Shown: piece after piece, positions 1-7,573 of the stretch
Layout of the letters: every line of letters begins with the position of its first letter
Position numbering within the stretch: position 1 is the first letter of the stretch
NCBI RefSeq assembly: GCF_019448255.1
Contig: NZ_CP080410.1
Coordinates: 1,798,001-1,862,000 of the forward strand
Source: Qipengyuania flava
Lineage (GTDB): Bacteria > Pseudomonadota > Alphaproteobacteria > Sphingomonadales > Sphingomonadaceae
DNA length: 64,000 nucleotides
Direction: 5' to 3'
The notes under the pieces: model-generated
Databases searched by the model: none
Told to the model about the DNA's origin: nothing
The model's input: only the letters and a program-made list of their open reading frames with translations
Made by a program: the position numbers and the translations under genes

Positions 1-636
1 CTCGACCGTGCAATAGGGAATGCCATGGGCCTCCGCGTGGCGGTCCATCGTCGCGTTCAGCTGCTTGCCCGAATAGGGCTGGTTGTCGCCCACGGTCAGG
101 CCCTGCTCGCCGAACAGCCGGATGGCGTGGCGCGCGGCGGTGTCGTCCTGGTTGTAGAGCAGCGCGACTTCCCAGGGACGTTCCTCGTCGCTCGTGTCGA
201 GCTTGGGCGTGAAGCTGTGCAGCGCGACGATCATCTTGGGCTGGGCCTGCTCGATCAGGTCGGCGAGCGCGTTGTGGTACGGGCGATGGAAGCGGTCGAG
301 CCGGGCTTCGACATTGGCGCCGATATTGCCCGCAATGAGCTTGCCGTCGCTCTCGGTCGGGACAACGGCGGGCTCGTCTTCCTTGCGGTGCATGTCGCAC
401 ACCAGGCGGCTGACGGTGGCGATATGCGCAGGGATATTGTGGCGGCGCGACAAACGGTCGGCGACGCCTTCCACGCCGATATCAACGGCAATGTGCTGGT
501 CGAGCAGCGCGCGGTCGATGCCGAGCTCGATTTCTTCGGGCACGTAGTTGGAGGCGTGATCGGCAACGCACAGCAGCCCTCCCGGTCGCAGGTCTTCCGT
601 GCCGACCTGGCGGTAGGGGAGGTTGTCGATCATCAT
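1..636 (-). CDS. N-formylglutamate amidohydrolase family protein (3' part cut by window edge)
   Basis: Hydrolyses N-formylglutamate (or a related N-acyl amino acid) to formate and glutamate, the last step of one histidine degradation route. The 212 visible residues match the N-terminal part of this family (Pfam FGase). Recognisable blocks are ADHASN at residues 25-30, RLVCDMHR at 77-84, HSFTP at 140-144 and GDNQPYSG at 183-190. The start is the ATG at 636, whose TGA overlaps the ispE stop (ATGA), with an AAAGGTG ribosome-binding site seven bases upstream. An in-frame ATG also sits at 633. The C-terminus lies beyond base 1. No other hut gene is in view, so a role in histidine use is family knowledge only. 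Confidence 0.85.
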   Translation of the reverse strand, partial: MMIDNLPYRQVGTEDLRPGGLLCVADHASNYVPEEIELGIDRALLDQHIAVDIGVEGVADRLSRRHNIPAHIATVSRLVCDMHRKEDEPAVVPTESDGKLIAGNIGANVEARLDRFHRPYHNALADLIEQAQPKMIVALHSFTPKLDTSDEERPWEVALLYNQDDTAARHAIRLFGEQGLTVGDNQPYSGKQLNATMDRHAEAHGIPYCTVE

Positions 637-1439
637 CGCAAGGCACCTTTCATGCGCCACCATCCCGGGTGCCGCTCTGCTATCTGCTGGTCAGCCGCGT
701 CGCGAGCGGACGCGCTTTCGTAGAGCGCGAAACACGTCGCCCCCGAGCCTGACATACGAGCCAGAAACGGCGAAGTTCCATCGAGAGCCGAGAGAACGCC
801 GGCAATCTGGGGACACAGCGATATGGCGGGGCCTTCGAGATCGTTGCGACCCTCCAGCGCGACCGTGCGTGCATCGCCTTCCGGCAGCGGCCCGCGATCC
901 TCGCCGTCCCAGTGCTTGAACACGGGCCCTGTCGAGAGCGGAACGCGCGGGTTGAGGAGCAGGACGGGCGTACCTGCAAGGCTGTCGTCGGCCGGTTCCA
1001 ACTCGGTCCCCGTCCCGCGCCCGATGCAGGTGCGGCTTTCGACACAGGCGGGGACATCGGCGCCGAGCGCGGTCGCGCGCGCATGCCAGTCCTCGGGCAG
1101 GCCGTAGCATTCCTTCACGATCCTGAAGACCGCGCCCGCATCGGCCGATCCCCCGCCCAGCCCCGCCGCGACGGGCAGGTTCTTTTCGAGCGTGATGGCC
1201 AGCCCATCGGCGCGCGGCAGCTTGCCCAGCGCCTTGGCGACGAGATTGTCGAAGGGATCGTCGAGCCCGCTCGAGAATTCGCCGAGCACCTGCACGCTGT
1301 CCTGCGCGGCCGGACTCGCGGTCAGCACATCGCCCGCATCGACGAAGGCAAACAGCGTTTCGAGCTCGTGATACCCGTCCTCGCGCCGCTTGCGGACATG
1401 CAGCGCGAGGTTGATCTTGGCGTAGGCGGTTTCGCGCAT
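633..1439 (-). CDS. ispE: 4-diphosphocytidyl-2-C-methyl-D-erythritol kinase
   Basis: ATP-dependent GHMP kinase of the MEP isoprenoid pathway; it phosphorylates CDP-methylerythritol. About 268 aa, a normal length. AKINLALHV at residues 7-15 carries the catalytic lysine. The ATP loop PVAAGLGGGSADAG is at 89-102, GADVPAC lies in the middle, and the C-terminal GHMP motif ARMSGSGATCFAL is present. I chose the ATG at 1439; a TTG two codons upstream (1445) overlaps the stop of the preceding small gene and is an alternative. The downstream N-formylglutamate amidohydrolase overlaps its stop by four bases, so the two are probably co-transcribed. Confidence 0.95.
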   Translation of the reverse strand: MRETAYAKINLALHVRKRREDGYHELETLFAFVDAGDVLTASPAAQDSVQVLGEFSSGLDDPFDNLVAKALGKLPRADGLAITLEKNLPVAAGLGGGSADAGAVFRIVKECYGLPEDWHARATALGADVPACVESRTCIGRGTGTELEPADDSLAGTPVLLLNPRVPLSTGPVFKHWDGEDRGPLPEGDARTVALEGRNDLEGPAISLCPQIAGVLSALDGTSPFLARMSGSGATCFALYESASARDAADQQIAERHPGWWRMKGALR

Positions 1440-1441
1440 GG

Positions 1442-1657
1442 TCAAGCAAGCAACTGCGCGGCGGAGTAAAGGCCAGCTAGAACGATCGCGCCATAGCTGG
1501 TCAGGTCAAACCAGTACCTGACTGGCGTCATTTCACGAGTGATCGGACCGGTTGGCCAGGGCGTCACACTCTCTCCGCTACGCAAGCTCCATCGCATCGC
1601 GAAAAGTCCCCCGATGGCGACCAAAATCAGGATAAATCCGAATGTGATATCGCCCAT
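1442..1657 (-). CDS. Small two-helix membrane protein, unknown function
   Basis: A 71-residue protein with hydrophobic helices at about residues 5-21 and 53-69, joined by a polar loop rich in Pro, Thr and Arg. I recognise no family. It lies 33 bp downstream of the ETF-QO gene and ends just before ispE, so it is probably carried in the same transcript. Local GC is about 57-58% by hand count, below that of its neighbours, a trait shared with several other small membrane-protein genes in this window. Coding status rests on the complete frame, a plausible two-helix topology and tight junctions. Confidence 0.6.
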   Translation of the reverse strand: MGDITFGFILILVAIGGLFAMRWSLRSGESVTPWPTGPITREMTPVRYWFDLTSYGAIVLAGLYSAAQLLA

Positions 1658-1690
1658 CGCGTTACCGAACGACTGACTGGAAATCGCCGA

Positions 1691-3340
1691 TTACATATTC
1701 GGATAGTTCGGCCCGCCGCCGCCTTCGGGCGTCGTCCAGTTGATGTTCTGGTTGGGGTCCTTGATGTCGCAGGTCTTGCAGTGGACGCAGTTCTGCGAGT
1801 TGATCTGATACTTGGGCTCGCCCGTTTCCTCGTCGACCAGCCATTCGTAGACACCGGCCGGGCAATAGCGGGTCGAGGGACCGGCGAAGACGCCCAGCTC
1901 GCTCGTGCGCTGCAGCTCCAGGTCCTGCACCTGCAAGTGGACCGGCTGGTCTTCTGCGTGGTTGGTGTAGCTGAAGGCCACGTTCGTCAGGCGGTCGAAG
2001 CTCAGCACGCCGTCGGGCTTGGGATAGTTGATCGGCTGGTAGAGATCGGCGCGGTTGAGCGCATCGCAGTCGCGGTGGTGCTTCATCGAGATCGGAAGGC
2101 CGATCTTGAGATAGCGCATCCACATGTCGATCCCGCCGAGCACGGTGCCGATGTCGGCCCCGTATTTCTCGATCGCGGGAAGCGCGTTCTGGACCTGCTT
2201 CAGCTCCTTGGCGATCCAGCTGTCACGCAGGTTCGCGTCGTAATCCGCAAGCTCGGTCTTTTCGTGACCGGCGGCAATCGCAGCGGCAATGCTTTCGGCG
2301 GCCAGCATGCCGCTCTTCATCGCGGTATGGCTGCCCTTGATGCGCGGCACGTTGACGAAGCCGGCGGCACAACCGATCAGCGCGCCGCCCGGGAAGGCAA
2401 GCTTGGGCACGCTCTGCCAGCCGCCATCGTTGATCGCGCGCGCGCCATAGGCGACGCGCTTGCCACCCTTCAGCGTCTCGGCGATCAGCGGGTGGTGCTT
2501 CCAGCGCTGGAATTCCTGGTAGGGCGAGACATAGGGGTTCGAATAATCGAGCCAGGTGACGAGGCCCAAGGCAACCTGTCCGTTCGCCTGGTGGTAGAGG
2601 AAGCCGCCGCCGTTGCTGCCGCTTTCGTTAAGCGGCCAACCCTGCGTGTGGACGATCTTGCCCGGCTCGTGCAGCTCGGGGTCGATATCCCACAGTTCCT
2701 TGATGCCGATGCCGTAGACCTGCGGCTCGCAATCGGCCTCGAGGTCGAACTTGGCCTTCATCTGCTTGGTCAGGTTGCCGCGCACGCCTTCGGCAAAAAG
2801 CGTGTACTTGGCGTGGATTTCCATGCCGGGCTCGTATTCGCCCTTCTGCGATCCATCGGCGGCGATGCCCATGTCCTGCGTGATGACGCCCGAGACCGCG
2901 CCGTTCTCGTCGAACATGACTTCGGCGGCCGGGAAGCCGGGGAAGACCATGACACCGAGGCCCTCGGCCTGTTCGGCGAGCCAGCGGCAGAGGTTGCCGA
3001 GCGAGCCGGTGTAGCACCCCTCATTCGACATGAACGGCGGGAACATGATGTGCGGCATGGCCGAGGCGCCGGTTTCGCTGATCGTGTAGAACAGGTCCTC
3101 GCCAACCGGCGTTTCCGCCATCGGGCAATCCATGTCGCGCCATTCGGGCAGCAGCTCGTCCAGCGCGATCGGATCGACCACCGCGCCCGAGAGGATGTGG
3201 GCGCCGATTTCGCTGCCCTTTTCGAGGACGACGACCTCGAGTTCCTCGTTGATCTGCTTCAGCCGGATAGCCGCCCCGAGGCCGGCAACACCGCCGCCAA
3301 TGATGACGACGTCGCAGGGCATGGATTCGCGTTCGCTCAT
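1691..3340 (-). CDS. Electron transfer flavoprotein-ubiquinone oxidoreductase (ETF-QO)
   Basis: Membrane-associated FAD and 4Fe-4S enzyme that passes electrons from reduced ETF (fatty-acid and amino-acid dehydrogenation) to ubiquinone. At 549 aa it has the usual length. The N-terminal Rossmann FAD motif GGGVAG is at residues 15-20. The C-terminal ferredoxin-like domain keeps its four cluster ligands, Cys493, Cys518, Cys521 and Cys524 (CPAGVYEW and CVHCKTCDIKDP). The ATG at 3340 begins MSERESMPCDVVIIGGG; a longer in-frame extension upstream would run across the divergent promoter and is not supported. An AGAGAGA sequence lies just upstream as a weak ribosome-binding site. etfA and etfB are not in the window. 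Confidence 0.96.
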   Translation of the reverse strand: MSERESMPCDVVIIGGGVAGLGAAIRLKQINEELEVVVLEKGSEIGAHILSGAVVDPIALDELLPEWRDMDCPMAETPVGEDLFYTISETGASAMPHIMFPPFMSNEGCYTGSLGNLCRWLAEQAEGLGVMVFPGFPAAEVMFDENGAVSGVITQDMGIAADGSQKGEYEPGMEIHAKYTLFAEGVRGNLTKQMKAKFDLEADCEPQVYGIGIKELWDIDPELHEPGKIVHTQGWPLNESGSNGGGFLYHQANGQVALGLVTWLDYSNPYVSPYQEFQRWKHHPLIAETLKGGKRVAYGARAINDGGWQSVPKLAFPGGALIGCAAGFVNVPRIKGSHTAMKSGMLAAESIAAAIAAGHEKTELADYDANLRDSWIAKELKQVQNALPAIEKYGADIGTVLGGIDMWMRYLKIGLPISMKHHRDCDALNRADLYQPINYPKPDGVLSFDRLTNVAFSYTNHAEDQPVHLQVQDLELQRTSELGVFAGPSTRYCPAGVYEWLVDEETGEPKYQINSQNCVHCKTCDIKDPNQNINWTTPEGGGGPNYPNM

Positions 3341-3419
3341 GTCTCTCTCTTTTCGTCGCGTAACTGCTCCGAATGCCTTGATTGGTGGCGCTTTAGAGGT
3401 CAAGACCTGCGCCACAGGA

Positions 3420-4205
3420 ATGATGCACGCCGATCCCCCCAATTCGCGCGATTACAGCGCTGCCAAGGCCCTAGAAGGCGCGCTCGACTGGTGGCGCGAA
3501 GCGGGCGTCGACGCCGATTTTTCCGACGAGGCGAGCGGCTGGCTGGCAGAGCCCGAAGCCGAGCAAGACGTAGCGGCCCCGCCCCCACCTGTTCCGCCGC
3601 CGATAGCGCGCAAGACCGCGCTCGAACGCGCGCTCGAGCCTGAGGCTGCAGGCGCTCCAGCCGTCGCGATGGCTGGCATTCCGGACACGCTCGAAAAATT
3701 TCGCGAATGGTGGATGAGCGAGCCGTCGCTGGCCGATGGCGCGCTGGAACGGCGGGTGTGCCCGCGCGGCGTTCCAGGGGCAAAGCTTATGCTGGTCGTC
3801 CCGCAGCCCTTCGAGGACGATAGCGAGGGCCTGTTGACGGGCGGCGCAGCGCCTTTCGTCAAAGCCATGCTCTCCGCCCTGGGCGTGGCCGAGCACGAAG
3901 CCTATTTCGCAAGCGCCCTGCCCGCGCCCATGGCGATGCCCGACTGGGCGCAACTTGCCGCAAGCGGGATCGGTTCCGTGCTGACCGCCCATATCGCGCT
4001 TGCGGAGCCGCAGCGCGTGGTGCTGTTCGGACGCGCGCAGCTCACCCTGCTCGGCCGCTCGCCCGAAGACGCGCGCGATCCGCTCGCAATCGACTGCAAG
4101 GGCAAGCCCTACCCCGTGCTTGCCGCCCCCGACCTTCGCAATCTCGCCCGTTCAGCGGCGCGGCGGGAAACCTTCTGGAACCGCTGGCTGGACTGGACCC
4201 GATGA
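3420..4205 (+). CDS. Uracil-DNA glycosylase superfamily-like protein with degenerate active site
   Basis: A 261-residue protein. The N-terminal third is a Pro/Ala-rich linker, and the C-terminal ~150 residues have the length and order of family 4/5 uracil-DNA glycosylases (block PGAKLMLVVPQPFEDD, then ALAEPQRVVLFGRAQLTLLG, then a C-terminal Trp/Arg-rich end). The catalytic GEAPG-type loop and the HPS-type loop are not visible, and the four Fe-S cysteines are reduced to one (RVCPRG). It is therefore probably not an active glycosylase. Two tandem ATGs occur (3420, 3423); AGGA is better spaced for the second. It is divergent from the ETF-QO gene (79-bp gap) and overlaps the following transglycosylase by ATGA, which suggests co-expression. 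Confidence 0.72.
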   Translation: MMHADPPNSRDYSAAKALEGALDWWREAGVDADFSDEASGWLAEPEAEQDVAAPPPPVPPPIARKTALERALEPEAAGAPAVAMAGIPDTLEKFREWWMSEPSLADGALERRVCPRGVPGAKLMLVVPQPFEDDSEGLLTGGAAPFVKAMLSALGVAEHEAYFASALPAPMAMPDWAQLAASGIGSVLTAHIALAEPQRVVLFGRAQLTLLGRSPEDARDPLAIDCKGKPYPVLAAPDLRNLARSAARRETFWNRWLDWTR

Positions 4206-5911
4206 CCCTCCGCACCCTCGCCGTGGCGCTTCTTGCGGCCACTGCCACACCGGCGCTCGCACAGGGCAGCAGCGTCGAATACTTCACCCGCTCGCACGCC
4301 GCCGCCCTGCCCCAGCTGCTTTCGACCGACGACCGGGCCTATTACGGCTCGTTGTTCGAGGCGATCGACAACCGCAACTGGGACCGGGTCGAGGTAATGC
4401 TGGCCAACCGCGACAGCGGACCGCTGCACGGCGCGGCGCTGGCGAGCTATTACCTCCATCCCGACAGCCCGCGCATCGACCTGACGCGGATCGAAGCCTG
4501 GCTCGGCCGCTATGCCAGCCTGCCCGAAGCCGAAGCGATCATCCGCCTTGGCGAGACCCGCGGCCTTGAAAGCCCGCCCTCGGTCCGCCGCGAGCGTGAG
4601 CTGGTGCGCCAGCCCGGCATGACCAAGCGTATCCGGCCCCGCTCGGTGCAGGACGGGACCATGCCTGGCAATGTCCGCTCCGCCATCCTTGAACGGATCA
4701 CCAACGACGATCCTGACGGTGCGCGCATCCTCCTCGACGGCGTCGACGCGACGCTCTCGAGCGAGGCGCGGGCCGAATGGCGCTACCGCGTGGCGTGGAG
4801 CTATTACATCGAGAACCGCGACGCACAGGCCTGGGCGCTGGCGGACCGGGTGCGCGACAACGGCAGCGGCGCCTGGGTCGCGGAAGGCGACTGGGCCGCT
4901 GGCCTTGCCGCCTGGCGCCTCGGCGATTGCGAGCGAGCGGCGGAAGCCTTCCAGCGCTCGGCTGCGGGCGCGGTCAATCCCGAACTCGGGTCGGCCGCCC
5001 ATTACTGGGCGAGCCGCGCGCTGATCCGCTGCCGCGAGCCCGAGCAGGCAGCCGAACAGCTGCGCGGCGCCGCGCGCTTCCCCGAAACGCTCTACGGCAT
5101 GCTCGCCCACGAACAGCTCGGCCGCGACCTTCCGGAAACCCACACCCAGCCCGACCTAACCGAAGCCGACTGGCGCCGCCTGCGCGATGTCGAAGCCGCG
5201 CGGCAGGCGGTGATGCTGGCGGAAATCGGTCGCCGCGAGGAAGCGGAGAACGATATCCTGTGGCTGGTGCGCACGGGCGACCCGGACGATTTTGGCGCGC
5301 TTTCGCGCCTTGCCCGCGCGCTCGGCCTGACCAGCGCGCAGAACTACATGGCCTACAACGCCCCGCGCGGCGAAGGCTCACACCCGAGCCTGCGCTATCC
5401 GGTGACCTTCCGCGCGCCGGTGGGCGGGTGGCGCGTCGACCCGGCGCTGGCCTTTGCTCACGCCCTGCAGGAATCGAATTTCCGCGAACGGGTGGTGAGC
5501 CCGGCCGGCGCCATCGGCCTGATGCAGATCATGCCCATCACGCGGCGCGAATACGCCTCCTCCATCAACATGAGTGCCTCGGCCGACCTCAAGGACCCGG
5601 CAGTCAATTTCGCCTTCGGTCAGCGCACGCTGGAGGCGCTCAGCACCTCGGGCTACACGCAGGGGCGCCTGCCCAAGATCATGGCCGCCTACAACGCCGG
5701 GCCGACCCCGGTGGCGCGCTGGGAAAGCGAGATCCGCGACCAGGACGATCCGCTGCTGTACATGGAAAGCATCCCCTATTGGGAGACGCGCGGCTATGTC
5801 GCCATCGTGATGCGCAACTACTGGATGTACCTGCGCCAGGCGGATGCCGCCGCTCCGAGCCGCGTCGATCTCGCCGAGAACGACTGGCCGATGTTCCCGC
5901 GGGTGAGGTAA
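4202..5911 (+). CDS. Soluble lytic murein transglycosylase (Slt type)
   Basis: Periplasmic enzyme that cleaves peptidoglycan between MurNAc and GlcNAc to give 1,6-anhydro ends. 569 aa. A signal peptide occupies about residues 1-21 (ends TPALAQG). An alpha-helical superhelix with TPR-like repeats fills most of the N-terminal 400 residues. The C-terminal SLT domain carries the catalytic glutamate Glu424 in ALQESNFRE, then GAIGLMQIMP and AYNAGPTPVARW. All GEWL-fold signatures are intact. Its start overlaps the end of the UDG-like gene and moaB begins five bases after its stop, so the three genes look like one operon. Confidence 0.95.
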   Translation: MTLRTLAVALLAATATPALAQGSSVEYFTRSHAAALPQLLSTDDRAYYGSLFEAIDNRNWDRVEVMLANRDSGPLHGAALASYYLHPDSPRIDLTRIEAWLGRYASLPEAEAIIRLGETRGLESPPSVRRERELVRQPGMTKRIRPRSVQDGTMPGNVRSAILERITNDDPDGARILLDGVDATLSSEARAEWRYRVAWSYYIENRDAQAWALADRVRDNGSGAWVAEGDWAAGLAAWRLGDCERAAEAFQRSAAGAVNPELGSAAHYWASRALIRCREPEQAAEQLRGAARFPETLYGMLAHEQLGRDLPETHTQPDLTEADWRRLRDVEAARQAVMLAEIGRREEAENDILWLVRTGDPDDFGALSRLARALGLTSAQNYMAYNAPRGEGSHPSLRYPVTFRAPVGGWRVDPALAFAHALQESNFRERVVSPAGAIGLMQIMPITRREYASSINMSASADLKDPAVNFAFGQRTLEALSTSGYTQGRLPKIMAAYNAGPTPVARWESEIRDQDDPLLYMESIPYWETRGYVAIVMRNYWMYLRQADAAAPSRVDLAENDWPMFPRVR

Positions 5912-5915
5912 CGCC

Positions 5916-6443
5916 ATGCCGATCGACGAAAGCCGCCGCTTCATTCCCATTCGCATCGCGCTGCTGACTGTGTCGGACACCCGCACGCTGGCCGACGACA
6001 CCTCGGGCGACATCCTCGAAGCTCGTATCACGGAGGCCGGTCATGAACTCGCCGCGCGCGAAATCAGCCGCGACAGCGTGGAGGAGATCGCCGCGCACCT
6101 CCATCGCTGGATCGACGACGAGAGCATCGACTGCGTCATCACCACGGGCGGCACGGGGCTTACCGGGCGCGACGTGACGCCCGAGGCGCTCGACCGGGTG
6201 AAGAGCAAGGATATCCCGGGTTTCGGCGAGTATTTCCGCTACATCAGTATCGCCAGCATCGGGACGAGCACAATTCAGTCACGCGCCTGCGCGGTGCTGG
6301 CGCGCGGGACCTATATCTTCGCCCTGCCCGGCTCGAACGGCGCGGTGAAAGACGGGTGGGACCAGATCCTTCACTACCAGCTCGACAGCCGCCACAAGCC
6401 CTGCAATTTCGTCGAGCTGATGCCGCGCCTGCGCGAAAGCTGA
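5916..6443 (+). CDS. moaB: Molybdenum cofactor biosynthesis protein MoaB/MogA family
   Basis: 175-residue MPT-binding protein of the MoaB/MogA family, which acts in molybdopterin adenylylation before metal insertion. The family signature VITTGGTGLTGRDVTPEA lies near residues 70-87, and ALPGSNGAVKDGWDQIL near 133-149 forms the second part of the binding site. Length is typical. It starts four bases after the lytic transglycosylase stop with weak spacing for a ribosome-binding site, so translational coupling is likely. Other moa genes are not in view, and the link with a cell-wall enzyme is positional only. Confidence 0.93.
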   Translation: MPIDESRRFIPIRIALLTVSDTRTLADDTSGDILEARITEAGHELAAREISRDSVEEIAAHLHRWIDDESIDCVITTGGTGLTGRDVTPEALDRVKSKDIPGFGEYFRYISIASIGTSTIQSRACAVLARGTYIFALPGSNGAVKDGWDQILHYQLDSRHKPCNFVELMPRLRES

Positions 6444-6498
6444 GGAACCGACCGCTCCTCTCGCGCGTCCTTCCGGCAAGCTGCCGAGGAACCGCGAC

Positions 6499-7533
6499 CT
6501 GCCCGATTTCGCTCTGCTTTCAACCACTAGCCTCCTGCTGATCTTCGCCGGAACGGCCTTCGTCATCGCGCTTGTGGGCTCGCGCATGGCGGGCCTGGCC
6601 GACACGCTGGCGGACCGCACGGGCTTCGGAGAGGCGCTGGTTGGCTCGGTCCTTCTGGGCGCAGGCACGAGCATTGCCGGTATTGTCACCTCGGCCAGCA
6701 CAGCCGCCAGCGGCGCGCCAGATCTCGCGGTGTCCAATGCCGTAGGGGGCATCGCCGCGCAGACCATGTTCCTCGCCATCGCCGACGTCGCCTATCGCAA
6801 GGTCAATCTCGAACACGCGGCGGCAAGCCCGGTCAACCTCGGCCAGGCCGCGGTGCTCATCATCCTGCTGATCCTGCCGATCATGGCGTGGTCCTCGCCG
6901 CCAATCGTCATCTGGGGCGTGAACCTGCTGACACCGGTGCTGGTTGCGACCTATCTCGTCGGCCTCCACAACGCGCACCGGATCAAGCAAAGGCCCATGT
7001 GGCTGCCGCGGAACACCAGCGATACGCGCGACGAGGATGATGACGAGTGCGACGATGAAAGGCCGATCTGGCTGCTCGGCCTGATCTTCGCCGGGATGGT
7101 CGCCGTGGTCGGCCTGTGCGGCTGGCTCGTAGGCACGACGGGCCTGGAACTGTCAGGCCGGCTCGGCATATCGCAAGGCGTCGTCGGCGCATTGGGGACT
7201 GCCGTGGTTACCTCCCTGCCCGAGCTCGTCACCACCATCGCCGCCGTGCGGCGCGGTGCGCTCCAGCTGGCGGTGGGCGGGATCATCGGAGGAAACATGT
7301 TCGACGCGCTGTTCGTTGCCGCAAGCGACGTCGCTTATCGCGAAGGCAGCATTTACAACGCAATCAGCGAGCGCACCGTGTTCTGGATGGCACTCGCCAT
7401 CCTGATGACGGCGGTGCTGCTCATGGGCCTCCTGCGCCGGGAGCGGCAGGGTCCGGCGGGCATCGGCTGGGAATCGGTGCTGCTCATCGGCCTCTGGCTC
7501 GGCGGAGCGGCGATGCAAATCCGCCTCGGCTGA
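6499..7533 (+). CDS. Ca2+/cation antiporter (CaCA) family membrane protein, divergent first alpha-repeat
   Basis: Inner-membrane protein of about ten helices with two inverted alpha-repeats. The second repeat is canonical (TAVVTSLPELVTT, then GGIIGGNMFDALF). In the first, GAGTSIAGIVTS lacks the acidic residue that normally follows the proline and ligates the cation. A central acidic loop (about residues 175-190 of the long form) could be regulatory. There is no ATG, GTG or TTG at the natural N-terminus. The frame is open upstream, and CTG at 6499, eight bases after GAGGA, gives a full first helix; GTG at 6574 would remove most of it. The function is probably cation exchange, but the altered site makes the substrate uncertain. 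Confidence 0.8.
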   Translation: MPDFALLSTTSLLLIFAGTAFVIALVGSRMAGLADTLADRTGFGEALVGSVLLGAGTSIAGIVTSASTAASGAPDLAVSNAVGGIAAQTMFLAIADVAYRKVNLEHAAASPVNLGQAAVLIILLILPIMAWSSPPIVIWGVNLLTPVLVATYLVGLHNAHRIKQRPMWLPRNTSDTRDEDDDECDDERPIWLLGLIFAGMVAVVGLCGWLVGTTGLELSGRLGISQGVVGALGTAVVTSLPELVTTIAAVRRGALQLAVGGIIGGNMFDALFVAASDVAYREGSIYNAISERTVFWMALAILMTAVLLMGLLRRERQGPAGIGWESVLLIGLWLGGAAMQIRLG

Positions 7534-7552
7534 ACCGTCGACGCTGCTGCAT

Positions 7553-7567
7553 GTTCCGTGTATGTTC
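7553..7567 (+). promoter_or_regulatory. LexA (SOS) box, GTTC-N7-GTTC
   Basis: A perfect copy of the alphaproteobacterial LexA operator: GTTC at 7553-7556, seven bases, GTTC at 7564-7567. It ends six bases before the ATG of the radical SAM gene and 20 bp after the preceding stop, so LexA bound here would block transcription or initiation of that gene. It implies damage-inducible expression. The match to the known consensus is seen directly; regulation is inferred. Confidence 0.72.
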
Positions 7568-7573
7568 TCATGC

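Noticed and set aside
1781-3643. 620-codon plus-strand frame opposite the ETF-QO gene, and similar long frames at 10230-12641, 28350-30416 and 43220-45127
   Set aside because: All lie opposite well-supported genes (ETF-QO, acyl-CoA synthetase, korA, sdhA) and lack any recognisable domain or ribosome-binding site.
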